Assembly: GCF_021172165.1 (NCBI RefSeq)
Contig: NZ_CP089096.1
Span: forward strand, 2,480,001 to 2,544,000
Length of the DNA: 64,000 nucleotides
Direction of reading: 5' to 3'
DNA from: Flavobacterium channae
GTDB taxonomy: Bacteria > Bacteroidota > Bacteroidia > Flavobacteriales > Flavobacteriaceae
Part shown: one piece after another, positions 42,165-51,332 of the stretch
How the letters are laid out: the number at the start of each line of letters is the position of its first letter
How positions within the stretch are numbered: the first letter of the stretch is position 1
The notes under the pieces: model-generated
What the model saw: only the letters and a program-made list of their open reading frames with translations
What the model was told of the DNA's origin: nothing
Databases searched by the model: none
Translations under genes and position numbers: made by a program

Positions 42165-42839
42165 TTACTTAATTCTGAATTGAATATAAGTAATTGGTTT
42201 ATTTACTTCTAAATATTGACTTTCATAAAATGTTTGAATTCCGGTAACTTCTGCAGGCGCTCCTTCATTTTTATAAATATTATGGTTTGCATAAATTACT
42301 TCATGTCCTTCACCATGTAACAAACCTAAAGTATAACCGTGCATAAATTCGCTATCCGTTTTTAAATGCATCAATCCATTAGGCTTTAATATTTTTTTAT
42401 AACGATTCAAAAAGTCAGAATTGGTCATTCTGTGTTTTGTACGTTTATATTTAATTTGTGGATCTGGGAAAGTAATCCAAATTTCATCTACCTCATTAGC
42501 TTCAAAACAATGCTCAATTAATTCGATTTGTGTTCTTAAAAACGCAACATTATTCAAACCGTTTTCCACGGCTGTTTTCGCTCCACGCCAAAATCTAGCT
42601 CCTTTAATATCTATTCCGATAAAGTTTTTCTCTGGAAATCGCTCTGCTAAACCAACAGAATATTCTCCTTTACCACAACCTAATTCAAGTACAATTGGAT
42701 TATCGTTCTTAAAAAAGTCTGTTCTCCATTTTCCTTTTAACGGAAGACTGTCTGAAACAACTTCTTCTCTTGTTGGTTGAAAAACATTAACAAACGTTTC
42801 GTTTTCTTTAAATCTCTTTAATTTATTCTTACTTCCCAC
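42165..42839 (-). CDS. trmB: tRNA (guanine(46)-N7)-methyltransferase
   Basis: 224 residues. SAM-binding motif VLELGCGKGEYSVGLAERFP, then NFIGIDIKGARFWRG, and the guanine-recognition segment WITFPDPQIKYKRTKHRM. It methylates G46 in the variable loop of tRNA. The start is GTG at 42839, with GSKNKLKRFKENETFVNVFQ, the conserved N-terminus of the family. The gene is divergent from the LpxH-like gene. Confidence 0.95.
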   Translation of the reverse strand: MGSKNKLKRFKENETFVNVFQPTREEVVSDSLPLKGKWRTDFFKNDNPIVLELGCGKGEYSVGLAERFPEKNFIGIDIKGARFWRGAKTAVENGLNNVAFLRTQIELIEHCFEANEVDEIWITFPDPQIKYKRTKHRMTNSDFLNRYKKILKPNGLMHLKTDSEFMHGYTLGLLHGEGHEVIYANHNIYKNEGAPAEVTGIQTFYESQYLEVNKPITYIQFRIK

Positions 42840-42956
42840 TTCTAAATAATTTTGGGCAAAATTAAGGAAATAATTAGCAACATAAATAAACTTTTAATAA
42901 TGTTTCAATAACCTTAACATTAGATGTATTCTCTTTTTTTGCATAAAGTTTTTATT

Positions 42957-43781
42957 TTGAAAAAAAGAAAAGTAGAAATTGTTGTAATTTCAGATGTTCA
43001 TCTTGGAACATATGGTTGTCATGCTAAGGAATTATTAGCTTATTTATCTTCTGTAAAACCAAAAATTCTTGTCTTAAACGGCGATATCATTGATATTTGG
43101 CAATTCAGAAAGTCATATTTCCCATCAAAACACTTAGAAGTCATTAAGAAAATTATATCGATGAGTACTAAGGGAACTAAAGTGTATTATCTTACTGGAA
43201 ATCATGATGAGTTTTTACGAAAATTTACCGATTTACACATGGGTAACATTAGTTTAATTGACAAACTTGTGTTAGAATTTGATCATAAAAAAGCATGGAT
43301 TTTTCATGGTGATGTATTTGATTCTTCAATTACACAAGCAAAATGGTTAGCAAAATTAGGAGGTTGGGGATACGATATTTTAATCCTTATTAATCGTTTC
43401 ATTAATTGGGTATTAGCAAGATTGAACAAAGAACCTTACTCGTTTTCAAAAAAAATAAAAAACAATGTAAAATCTGCTGTTAAATTTATCACTAACTTTG
43501 AAAATGTTTGCGTTGAGTTAGCTATCGAAAATAAGTATGATTATGTAATTTGCGGTCATATTCATGAACCAAAAATTGAGTTTATGGAAAATGAAAAAGG
43601 AGAAGTTTTCTATTTAAATTCTGGCGATTGGATTGAAAATTTAACCGCTCTTGAATACAATAAAAAGAAATGGAAATTATACAAACACGATAGAAGCTTG
43701 AGCACTGATGATGATAATGAGTACAATTTTGATGATGAAAACAAGCTTGCAGAGCAATTTATTACAGCACTAAAAAAGTAA
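42957..43781 (+). CDS. UDP-2,3-diacylglucosamine diphosphatase-like metallophosphoesterase
   Basis: About 274 residues from the TTG at 42957 (MKKRKVEIVVISDVHLGTYG); an ATG at 42924 would add 11 hydrophobic residues. The metal-binding motifs are ISDVHLG, LNGDIIDIWQ, LTGNHDEF and CGHIHEP, in the order of LpxH-type calcineurin-like phosphoesterases. LpxH hydrolyses UDP-2,3-diacylglucosamine to lipid X in lipid A synthesis. The gene overlaps the next glycosyltransferase gene by one base (TAATG), which suggests a common envelope-lipid task. Confidence 0.85.
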   Translation: MKKRKVEIVVISDVHLGTYGCHAKELLAYLSSVKPKILVLNGDIIDIWQFRKSYFPSKHLEVIKKIISMSTKGTKVYYLTGNHDEFLRKFTDLHMGNISLIDKLVLEFDHKKAWIFHGDVFDSSITQAKWLAKLGGWGYDILILINRFINWVLARLNKEPYSFSKKIKNNVKSAVKFITNFENVCVELAIENKYDYVICGHIHEPKIEFMENEKGEVFYLNSGDWIENLTALEYNKKKWKLYKHDRSLSTDDDNEYNFDDENKLAEQFITALKK

Positions 43782-44836
43782 TGAAAAATAAAATTCTCAT
43801 AGCTCCATTAAATTGGGGATTAGGCCATGCCACAAGATGTATTCCAATCATCAAAGCGCTTGAAGAAAATGGTTATGAACCAATTATTGCTTCTGACGGT
43901 GCTGCTCTTGCTTTATTAAAAAAAGAATTTCCAAAACTAATCAGCATTGAATTGCCTTCATACAATATTCAATATGCTGAAAAAGGAGAAAACTTTAAAT
44001 GGAAAATGATTTTACAATTGCCAAAAATGGTTTTAGCAATTAAAAGAGAAAAATCAAGAATTAAAAGAATAGTCGAAAATTATAAAATAGCCGGAATTAT
44101 TAGCGATAATAGATTGGGCGTTTATTCATCAAAAGTTCCTTCGGTTTTTATAACACATCAATTGAATGTGCTTTCTGGAAAAACTTCTTGGTTAACCACA
44201 AAACTACATTTAAAATATATTTCAAAATTTCAATCTTGTTGGGTTCCTGATGTTTCAGGAGTACAAAACTTATCAGGCGTACTTGGTCATCCTGAAAAAG
44301 TATTAGATAAAATCAAATATATTGGTCCGTTAAGTAGAATTGAAAAAAAATCTTTACCTATTAAATATGATATAATGGTTTTGTTGTCTGGACCAGAACC
44401 TCAACGAACTTTATTAGAAAAAAAACTTAGAAAAGAACTAGAAAAAAGTACCAAAGAAATTTTATTTGTAAAAGGAGTTGTTGAATCGCAACAAGAAATT
44501 GAAAAAACAAACTCAATTACCTATTACAACTTTATGAATTCAGAACAGTTAAACACTGCTTTCAACGAAAGTGAAGTAGTAGTTTGTCGTTCGGGTTACA
44601 CAACTGTAATGGATTTAGCTAAATTGGAGAAAAAAGCCTTTTTTATTCCAACTCCAGGACAATACGAACAAGAATATTTAGCAAAGAAATTTAAATCTGA
44701 AATTATTGCACCTAGTTGTAAACAAGAAAAGTTTAAGGCTTCTAAACTAGAAAAAATCCACTTTTATAAAGGATTCAATGATTATTCGGTTGATACAAAT
44801 TGGAACGAATTATTTGGTCTTTTCCAAAGTGAATGA
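43781..44836 (+). CDS. MurG-like (GT28-type) glycosyltransferase
   Basis: 351 residues. The N-terminal KILIAPLNWGLGHATRCIPI, with a GLGHATR glycine-rich loop, and a C-terminal GT28-like domain (IVVLLSGPEP, EVVVCRSGYTTVMDLAKLEK, TPGQYEQEYLAKKF) are typical of GT-B transferases of the MurG kind. It probably transfers a sugar in lipid or polysaccharide synthesis. It overlaps the LpxH-like gene by one base. Its last 27 bases overlap the 3' end of the convergent kinase gene, so no terminator separates them. Confidence 0.78.
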   Translation: MKNKILIAPLNWGLGHATRCIPIIKALEENGYEPIIASDGAALALLKKEFPKLISIELPSYNIQYAEKGENFKWKMILQLPKMVLAIKREKSRIKRIVENYKIAGIISDNRLGVYSSKVPSVFITHQLNVLSGKTSWLTTKLHLKYISKFQSCWVPDVSGVQNLSGVLGHPEKVLDKIKYIGPLSRIEKKSLPIKYDIMVLLSGPEPQRTLLEKKLRKELEKSTKEILFVKGVVESQQEIEKTNSITYYNFMNSEQLNTAFNESEVVVCRSGYTTVMDLAKLEKKAFFIPTPGQYEQEYLAKKFKSEIIAPSCKQEKFKASKLEKIHFYKGFNDYSVDTNWNELFGLFQSE

Positions 44837-45853
44837 AAATTCTGAACCAACGCCAATTTGACTTTCAACATAGATTTTTTCTTCGTGACCTTCAATAATA
44901 TGTTTCACGATTGCTAAACCTAAGCCCGAGCCACCTTCGCTTCTAGCGCCACTTTTATCGACTCTAAAAAATCGTTCAAAAAGACGAGGAATGTTTTGTT
45001 TTTCAATACCTTCTCCGTTATCGGTAACACGTACAATCACTTTGTTGTTAACCAAATCTTCAATTCCAACTTCAGTTGTACCTCCTTTTTTTCCGTATTT
45101 AATTGAGTTTACAATTAAATTTGTAACAACTTGTTGTATTTTTTCTTGATCGGCCATTACCCAAATTGGTTTGGAATATTTCATGTCAAACGTTAGCGTA
45201 ATATTCTTATTAGCCGCTTTCATTTCAAACAAATCGAATACATTTTGGATAACTTCTACAATATTGAATTTTGAAACATCTAAATTGATTTCACCAACTT
45301 CTAATTTGGTAATCATATCTAAATCCTTAACAATATAAATAAGGCGCTCCACTCCTTTTTCTGCACGTTCTAAATATTTTTTTCGAATATTTTTATCGTC
45401 CATCGCGCCATCTAAAAGCGTAAGTAAATAACCTTGAACGGTAAAAAGAGGCGTTTTTAATTCGTGCGAAACGTTTCCAAGAAATTCTCTACGATATTCT
45501 TCTCGGATTTTTAATGTTTCAATTTCTAATTTCTTATCTCTGGCGAATTTTTTTACTTCTTTAGTTAAAGTAGCCATATCGGTAGTTACTGGCTGATTTA
45601 CATAAGTTGATGTTTCTAAAAGTGATACATCATCATAAATTTTCTTTACTCTTTTGTAAATAAAATGTTCAACTCTGAACTGAATAAGAAAAAAAGTAGC
45701 ACAATTAAATATTAACGAAAAAGCTAATACCGCTAATATATTTAATGGCTGAACCAAATAATGGTATAAAAAAATAGTCGCTAGAAAGAACAACGTAATG
45801 TATACCGATGACTTTATAGCGAACTTATAAGATTTTTTAAATTTTAATTGCAT
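44810..45853 (-). CDS. phoR: PhoR-like sensor histidine kinase
   Basis: 347 residues. Two N-terminal membrane segments (about 14-33 and 39-56) enclose almost no periplasmic loop, so the signal is probably received within the membrane or from another protein. Then a linker, HisKA with the H-box FLGNVSHELKTPLFTVQGYL, and HATPase with IVNSIKYGKKG (N box), VRVTDNGEGIEKQ and GGSGLGLAIVKHII. The gene overlaps the regulator gene (TAATG) by one base, so it is co-translated. PhoR is inferred from this PhoB-like partner and the adjacent Pho-type box. The small-loop membrane anchor is typical of PhoR. Confidence 0.8.
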   Translation of the reverse strand: MQLKFKKSYKFAIKSSVYITLFFLATIFLYHYLVQPLNILAVLAFSLIFNCATFFLIQFRVEHFIYKRVKKIYDDVSLLETSTYVNQPVTTDMATLTKEVKKFARDKKLEIETLKIREEYRREFLGNVSHELKTPLFTVQGYLLTLLDGAMDDKNIRKKYLERAEKGVERLIYIVKDLDMITKLEVGEINLDVSKFNIVEVIQNVFDLFEMKAANKNITLTFDMKYSKPIWVMADQEKIQQVVTNLIVNSIKYGKKGGTTEVGIEDLVNNKVIVRVTDNGEGIEKQNIPRLFERFFRVDKSGARSEGGSGLGLAIVKHIIEGHEEKIYVESQIGVGSEFSFTLEKTK

Positions 45854-46542
45854 TAAAATTCGATTTTGTAACCAACTCCTTTTATAGTTTTAAAGAAGCT
45901 ATCTCCAATTTTTTCTCTTAGTTTTCTGATATGAACGTCGATGGTTCTTCCGCCAACAACAACTTCATTACCCCAAACTTTATCTAAAATTTCTTCTCTT
46001 GTGAAAACTTTTCCTGGTTTTGTAGCTAATAAATAGAATAATTCAAACTCTTTACGAGGTAAAACAATCTCTTCACCTTCTTTAATAATTTTATATTCTT
46101 CTCTATTAATTTCGATAGTTCCTAAAGTTAACGTCGTGCTCGAAGAAACTCCTTCAACTCCTTTTAATCTTCTTAACAAAGCTTGTACTTTACTAATAAG
46201 AACTTTTGGTTTTATTGGTTTAGCAATGTAGTCATCTGCACCTGCATCAAAACCTGCAACTTGAGAATAATCTTCAGAACGAGCCGTTAAAAAAGTAATA
46301 ATTGTATCTTGAAGTTCTGGAATTTTTCTGATGTTTTCACATGCTTCCATTCCATCCATTTCGGGCATCATAACATCCATAATAATTAAATGTGGATGCT
46401 CTTTTTTTGCTTTTGCAATTGCCTCTTTTCCATTCTCGGCAGTAACAATTTGATAACCCTCTTGAGAAAGATTGTACCCTACAATTTCAAGGATATCTTG
46501 CTCATCATCAACCAATAAGATCTTAATGTCTTTTTTCTTCAT
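45853..46542 (-). CDS. phoB: OmpR/PhoB-family response regulator
   Basis: 229 residues. A receiver domain (ILLVDDEQDILEIVGYNLSQ, D56 in IIMDVMMPEMDGM, Thr in FLTARSED and Lys in IAKPIKPK) is joined to a winged-helix domain. The latter ends REKIGDSFFKTIKGVGYKIEF, with the RTIDVHIRKLREKIG recognition helix. PhoB controls phosphate-starvation genes by binding direct repeats of 11-bp period; six such units (46621-46686) lie between this gene and the divergent TonB receptor. The gene is first in a two-gene operon with the kinase. Confidence 0.85.
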   Translation of the reverse strand: MKKKDIKILLVDDEQDILEIVGYNLSQEGYQIVTAENGKEAIAKAKKEHPHLIIMDVMMPEMDGMEACENIRKIPELQDTIITFLTARSEDYSQVAGFDAGADDYIAKPIKPKVLISKVQALLRRLKGVEGVSSSTTLTLGTIEINREEYKIIKEGEEIVLPRKEFELFYLLATKPGKVFTREEILDKVWGNEVVVGGRTIDVHIRKLREKIGDSFFKTIKGVGYKIEF

Positions 46543-46620
46543 TATAAAAAATGTTGTGTTTTGGTTTGTAAAGGTAAAGATAAAATAAAATGTTCAAAGT
46601 AGTTTACAATTATTTAATCT

Positions 46621-46699
46621 ATTAACATTCACATAACACATTCGCAACTAATTCATAACAGGCAAGTAACTTTACTATAACACTACAGCAGTTCCTTTG
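46621..46699 (+). promoter_or_regulatory. Pho-type box of six 11-bp direct repeats plus -7 box of the TonB receptor gene
   Basis: Six 11-bp units run from 46621 to 46686: ATTAACATTCA, CATAACACATT, CGCAACTAATT, CATAACAGGCA, AGTAACTTTAC, TATAACACTAC. The AAC at unit positions 4-6 (46624, 46635, 46646, 46657, 46668, 46679) keeps an exact 11-bp phase, and five of the six read TAAC. Direct repeats of 11 bp are the binding pattern of PhoB, one dimer per two units. A TTCCTTTG box (one mismatch from TAnnTTTG) with following CACC lies at 46692-46699, 22 bp before the ATG. Confidence 0.82.
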
Positions 46700-46720
46700 C
46701 ACCAAAATTAATAACACAAC

Positions 46721-49492
46721 ATGAAACTACGTTTTTTATTATTGTCATTTTTATTTGCAGCAACAATGTTTGCTCAAAACGGTACAGTAACAGGAGTTAT
46801 CTTAGACAAGGAATTTAATAACGAACCTTTACCTTTTGCTAATATAGTAATTAAAGGAACAAAACAAGGAGCATCGACAGATGAAAATGGAAAATATTCT
46901 ATCACACTTAAACCAGGAAGCTACACTTTAGTTATTGGTTATTTAGGATACGAAACTAAAGAAATTCCATTTACTTTAAAAGCAAACGAAAAAAAAGTAA
47001 TCAATTACACTTTAGAAGCTAGTGGCGTTCAATTAGCTGATGTTGAAATTATTCAAGTAGTTTCTAAAGAAAAAGAAAGCGCTTTATTACAAGAACAACA
47101 AAAAGCTGTTGAAATTAAACAAAGTATTGGTGCTGAAGAAATTTCTAAAAAAGGAATTGGAGACGTTGCTGCAGCAGTTGCAAAAACATCTGGTATTTCT
47201 AAACAAGAAGGATCAAGTGATATTTATGTAAGAGGACTTGGAGATAGATACAATTCTACTACAATGAATGGATTACCATTACCATCTAACAATCCATCTA
47301 CAAAAAATATTTCATTAGATATTTTCTCTACAGATATTCTTGAATATATTGGAATCGACAAAACATATAACTACAAAAACTACGGAGATTTTGCTGGAGC
47401 AAATGTAGATATCGTTTCTAAAACATATAAAGGAAGTGGAATGATTGAAGTAGGAAGTGGAATGAATGCTAATTCAAATGCTATTTCTCAAAATAAATTC
47501 TATTTACAAGACGGTCCAAATTTTCACGGATTTAGTAACGAACCAATACCTAACAATCCTTTAAGTGGATATAATTTCACAACAAGCTGGAATAAGCAAG
47601 CAGCAACACCTATTGGAAGTTCATTCTATTTAAGAGGTGGAGATTCTTATTCTGTTGGTTCAGGTGGAAAATTAAGCTTTTTCGTTAATGCTTCTTTTGA
47701 CAATAATTATAGCTATAAAGAAGGTGCAAGAAGAGGAAGTGTTAATGCTCAAGGAGTTGCAGTAAAAGACTTATTTAGAACAGCATCTGAATACAGCACT
47801 AGTTCTAACGGAATGGCAAATATTAACTACAAGTTAAACAACAACCATAATTTCAAAATAAATTCAGTTTACATTAATTCTTCTTCTCAAAAACACGAAG
47901 AGTTTACAGGAATTATTGATGTTTTTGGTGCAGCTCAAAATGGTGGTGGTTTTATTCGTCGTTCTACTTTTGACAGAACTTCTTTACTTATCAATCAATT
48001 ATTAGGAGAGCATAAATTTGGAGAAAGAGTAAATTTTGATTGGGGAGTTTCATACAATATGATGACAAATGTAATTCCAGATCGTATGCAAAACACAATC
48101 ATTCCTTTCACATGGGATGATCCTAATTCAAGACTTGTAGCATCTGATATTAACCAATCTGACAACCACAGATATTATCAAGAAATGACGGATGATGAAG
48201 TAGCAGGAAACTTTACTTTATCGTACAAATTCGGAAAAAATGACGATAATTCATATAAAGGAAAAATAATTGCAGGTTATAGCGGAAGATATAAAGAAAT
48301 CAACTTTGATGCTACGCAATTGAACTTATCAGTAAATAGAGCTTTATACAACACTCAACCAACTGTTGATTTGAATAATTTAGATGGCTATTTCAATCAA
48401 GCTAATTTAGATGCCAATTTCTTTTCTATTAGAACCTTTAGAGGTGATATTACAAATGCGAATGCATTAGTACCACAAAATTATAATGGGCAACAAATTA
48501 TTTCAGCAGGATTTGGTGCAATCGAATATCAATTTACACCTAAATTATTTGTAATTGCAGGTTTCCGTTCTGAGTATATTATTCAAGATATTTTCTATAA
48601 TACTTCATTAAAAACAGGTAAAAATTTATCTGATACTATGGAATATTTACCTTCATTAACTGCAAAGTACGAAGTAAACGAAAAACAAAATATCAAGTTC
48701 GCAGTTAGTAAAACATATACTTTACCACAATTTAAAGAAAGAGCGCCTTTCTTATTTGAAGAAGTAGGACAAAGTTACTTTGGTAACCCATATTTATATA
48801 ATTCAACAGATTATAACTTTGACTTAAAATGGGAAATGTTCCCTAAAAATGGTGAAGTATTATCGTTTACAGGTTTTGGAAAATTAATTCAAAATCCAAT
48901 TAATCAAGTTACTGTAGCTTCTGCTACAAATGATATTTCTTGGGTAAATTCAGGTGATCAAGCAATTGGATTAGGTATTGAAGGAGAATGGAGAAAAAAC
49001 ATTTTTTCTCGTGAAAACATTTCTACAGGAGAAAAAACAAACTTAGGTTTTGGATTAAACGTTTCATACTTATTTACTGATCAAGATTTAAATACTCAAA
49101 AAGTTATAGAAGAGAATCCTGGTTTTAGTGTTGCTTTCACTAACAAAGATTCAAGACTTACTGGAGCATCAGATTTATTAATTAATTCTGACATCAGTTT
49201 TAACAAAGAATTTAAAAATGACAGATCGTTAACTGCAACTTTAGCTGGAGGTTATTTTTCTGATAGAATTTACGCATTAGGTGTAACAAGTAAAGGAGAT
49301 TTAGTAGATAGCGAAGTAATCACTTTAGATTTTATCTTAAAATACAAGATCAATAAAAACATTGGATTTGGATTAAGTGCTAAAAACTTAACAGACCCTA
49401 CAATTGAAAGAAGACAAGACATTCAAAACGTAGTAGTTGACTCTTACAAAAAAGGAAGAAACTTTAGTATTTCTATGAAATATTCTTTCTAA
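46721..49492 (+). CDS. TonB-dependent outer-membrane receptor
   Basis: 923 residues. A signal peptide (MKLRFLLLSFLFAATMFAQ) is followed by a carboxypeptidase-like beta-sandwich at about 20-110 (VTGVILDKEFNNEPLPFANI and DENGKYSITLKPGSYTL). The plug follows (IYVRGLGDRYNSTTMNGLPL), then a barrel of about 22 strands ending in an aromatic residue (YKKGRNFSISMKYSF). It takes up a nutrient too large for porins, using TonB and the proton gradient. The promoter carries a six-unit Pho-type box, so a phosphorus-containing compound is the best guess. It is not followed by a SusD-like gene but by a lipoprotein with its own promoter. Confidence 0.9.
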   Translation: MKLRFLLLSFLFAATMFAQNGTVTGVILDKEFNNEPLPFANIVIKGTKQGASTDENGKYSITLKPGSYTLVIGYLGYETKEIPFTLKANEKKVINYTLEASGVQLADVEIIQVVSKEKESALLQEQQKAVEIKQSIGAEEISKKGIGDVAAAVAKTSGISKQEGSSDIYVRGLGDRYNSTTMNGLPLPSNNPSTKNISLDIFSTDILEYIGIDKTYNYKNYGDFAGANVDIVSKTYKGSGMIEVGSGMNANSNAISQNKFYLQDGPNFHGFSNEPIPNNPLSGYNFTTSWNKQAATPIGSSFYLRGGDSYSVGSGGKLSFFVNASFDNNYSYKEGARRGSVNAQGVAVKDLFRTASEYSTSSNGMANINYKLNNNHNFKINSVYINSSSQKHEEFTGIIDVFGAAQNGGGFIRRSTFDRTSLLINQLLGEHKFGERVNFDWGVSYNMMTNVIPDRMQNTIIPFTWDDPNSRLVASDINQSDNHRYYQEMTDDEVAGNFTLSYKFGKNDDNSYKGKIIAGYSGRYKEINFDATQLNLSVNRALYNTQPTVDLNNLDGYFNQANLDANFFSIRTFRGDITNANALVPQNYNGQQIISAGFGAIEYQFTPKLFVIAGFRSEYIIQDIFYNTSLKTGKNLSDTMEYLPSLTAKYEVNEKQNIKFAVSKTYTLPQFKERAPFLFEEVGQSYFGNPYLYNSTDYNFDLKWEMFPKNGEVLSFTGFGKLIQNPINQVTVASATNDISWVNSGDQAIGLGIEGEWRKNIFSRENISTGEKTNLGFGLNVSYLFTDQDLNTQKVIEENPGFSVAFTNKDSRLTGASDLLINSDISFNKEFKNDRSLTATLAGGYFSDRIYALGVTSKGDLVDSEVITLDFILKYKINKNIGFGLSAKNLTDPTIERRQDIQNVVVDSYKKGRNFSISMKYSF

Positions 49493-49513
49493 ATGTTTGT
49501 TTAACAATAAATT

Positions 49514-49554
49514 AATATTAGGCGGATTTTAGTAAAATTCGCCTAATATTTTTT
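49514..49554 (+). terminator. terminator of the TonB receptor gene
   Basis: AATATTAGGCG...ATTTT pairs with AAAAT...CGCCTAATATT (17 positions including one G-U) around a 3-nt loop, followed by a T run. Confidence 0.93.
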
Positions 49555-49600
49555 AATAAACTCATAACACTAAGGTAAACACAAAAAAATATTTCAACAA

Positions 49601-49608
49601 TACATTTG
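49601..49608 (+). promoter_or_regulatory. -7 box of the lipoprotein gene
   Basis: TACATTTG is an exact TAnnTTTG match, 28 bp before the ATG. About 30 bp upstream ATAACAC and TAAACAC form two half-sites with 12-bp spacing, a poorer copy of the Pho-type repeat. Confidence 0.55.
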
Positions 49609-49636
49609 TAACAACAAATTAAATAACACAAAAAAC

Positions 49637-50785
49637 ATGAAAAATTTATTATTATCAGCTTTAGCTTTAGCTGCATTAACATTTACATCTTGTTCAAGAG
49701 ATGAAGATTCAAACAATAACAGTGGAGCTGTAACTATTAACCCTGCTGATTTTAAAGGAGAATTATTAGCTGGACAATCAGCAACTTTAGACCCATCTCA
49801 AGTTTACAACTTAACTGGATCATTTATCGTAAGAGGTGGAGCTACTTTAACAATTCCAGCTGGAACAAGAATTGAAGCTACAGGAGGAACTTCTTCTTAT
49901 ATAGCAATTGCACAAGACGGATTATTATACGTTAATGGTACTTCAACAAACCCAGTTGTTATGACTTCTGGAAACGCAGTTCCTGCAACAGGAAACTGGG
50001 GTGGTTTAGTAATCTGCGGTAGAGCATACACAAACAAAGGAGGTTCAACAGGTCAAACTGCAATTTCTGAAGTTGGAGATTTAACTTATGGTGGAACTGA
50101 AAATGATGATAGTTCAGGAGTTATCCGTTATTTAAGAGTAGAATATACTGGTGCTGCTTTTAATGGTGATAAAGAATTCAACGGTGTATCTTTATTCGCT
50201 GTTGGTTCAGGAACAGTTTTCGAATATGTACAAGCTTACAAAAGTGGTGATGACGGAATCGAATTTTTTGGTGGAGCTGTTAACGCTAAATATTTAGTTG
50301 CATTACACAGTGAGGACGATGCAATTGATTTTGCTGACGGATTTTCTGGAACACTTGAAAACGTTTTCATTAAAGATGTTGCAAAAGCAGGTGTAGAAGG
50401 TTCTAACAATGGAGATAACGGAGCTGCAACTCCAACAACAAACGCTACTTTAAAAAACTTTACAATCTTGAAAGGAAGTTTAGCTGGTTCTGAGCACGGA
50501 ATGTATTTAAAAGAAGGTGCTGGTAAATGGAACTGTCAAAATATCTATATTGATGGATTTACTAAAGGCTTAAAAATCAATTCATCAACAGCTGATGCTA
50601 ATGCAAACTTAAATGTTGATAATGGTTTTATAACTTTTAACCCAATTTATTTTGGAGCATCTATCACAACTCAATCTGAATATGCTGGTACAAACACTAC
50701 ATATTTAACAATTGGTTCTAATACAGGAGCTGGTAATAGTGGAAACACTCCTAGCTGGACTACAGGTTGGACTACAGGTTTCTAA
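49637..50785 (+). CDS. outer-membrane lipoprotein with parallel beta-helix
   Basis: 382 residues. The lipobox is at LTFTSC with Cys19 (MKNLLLSALALAALTFTSCS). The mature protein is regularly organised in short strands with recurrent Gly/Asn turns (IVRGGATLTIPAGTRIEATG, VIRYLRVEYTG, VSLFAVGSGTVFEYVQAYKS, AVNAKYLVALHSEDDAIDFA), as in right-handed parallel beta-helices. I know proteins of this pattern downstream of TonB receptors in flavobacteria. It probably sits on the surface as the partner of the receptor. Its glycan or phosphate-compound binding is not provable here. It has a separate promoter and terminator. Confidence 0.75.
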   Translation: MKNLLLSALALAALTFTSCSRDEDSNNNSGAVTINPADFKGELLAGQSATLDPSQVYNLTGSFIVRGGATLTIPAGTRIEATGGTSSYIAIAQDGLLYVNGTSTNPVVMTSGNAVPATGNWGGLVICGRAYTNKGGSTGQTAISEVGDLTYGGTENDDSSGVIRYLRVEYTGAAFNGDKEFNGVSLFAVGSGTVFEYVQAYKSGDDGIEFFGGAVNAKYLVALHSEDDAIDFADGFSGTLENVFIKDVAKAGVEGSNNGDNGAATPTTNATLKNFTILKGSLAGSEHGMYLKEGAGKWNCQNIYIDGFTKGLKINSSTADANANLNVDNGFITFNPIYFGASITTQSEYAGTNTTYLTIGSNTGAGNSGNTPSWTTGWTTGF

Positions 50786-50805
50786 GAAGCTAATAAAATA
50801 ATATC

Positions 50806-50832
50806 AAAATCCCTCATTATGAGGGATTTTTT
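50806..50832 (+). terminator. terminator of the lipoprotein gene
   Basis: AAAATCCCTCA pairs with TGAGGGATTTT around a TTA loop, followed by a T run. Confidence 0.92.
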
Positions 50833-50890
50833 GTTTGGCATTGTATTTGTAATTAAAAATAATTATCTTTACACTCAATATTAGTTTTGC

Positions 50891-51229
50891 ATGAAAAAAA
50901 ATTACTTATATATTTTTCTATTTATGTTTTTGTTTTCTTTTAGCCTACAAGCGCAAGAAAGCAAATCTTCTATTGCAACTAAAACTCAAGAGCCTACAAT
51001 TGAAGGCTTAACCATTTACCCAAATCCTGTTAACTCTGGCAAAATATTTATCACTACAAAATCCTCATTAGATAAAAAAGTGGAAATTTTTAATGTACTT
51101 GGAAAAAAAGTATTAGAGACGGTTATTACTTCTAAAGAAGTAAATGTAAGCAATTTGGCTGCTGGAGTCTACATTATCAAAATAAAAGAAGGCGATGCAA
51201 CCGCAACAAGAAAACTAATTATCAATTAG
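50891..51229 (+). CDS. tiny T9SS sorting-domain protein (signal peptide plus CTD)
   Basis: 112 residues. A signal peptide (MKKNYLYIFLFMFLFSFSLQ then AQ) is followed after about 15 residues by a complete type A T9SS sorting domain (IEGLTIYPNPVNSGKIFITT, then VEIFNVLGKKVLETVITSKE and VSNLAAGVYIIKIKEG to the end). No passenger domain exists between them. The sorting domain is a paralogue of the one ending the next gene. It could be a relic of a cargo that lost its passenger, or a small secreted CTD protein with its own function; the frame is intact. Confidence 0.85.
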   Translation: MKKNYLYIFLFMFLFSFSLQAQESKSSIATKTQEPTIEGLTIYPNPVNSGKIFITTKSSLDKKVEIFNVLGKKVLETVITSKEVNVSNLAAGVYIIKIKEGDATATRKLIIN

Positions 51230-51300
51230 TTATATTTCATAAAACACAAAATTAATTTAAACTTAACATCTTTTTATTAGTAAGAAATTTAATTTGTTTT

Positions 51301-51308
51301 TATCTTTG
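51301..51308 (+). promoter_or_regulatory. -7 box of the next T9SS gene
   Basis: TATCTTTG followed by TACCC is an exact extended -7 box, 24 bp before the ATG at 51333. An in-frame ATG at 51294 would start upstream of the box and is therefore rejected as the start. Confidence 0.65.
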
Positions 51309-51332
51309 TACCCAATTTTAATTCATATAAAC

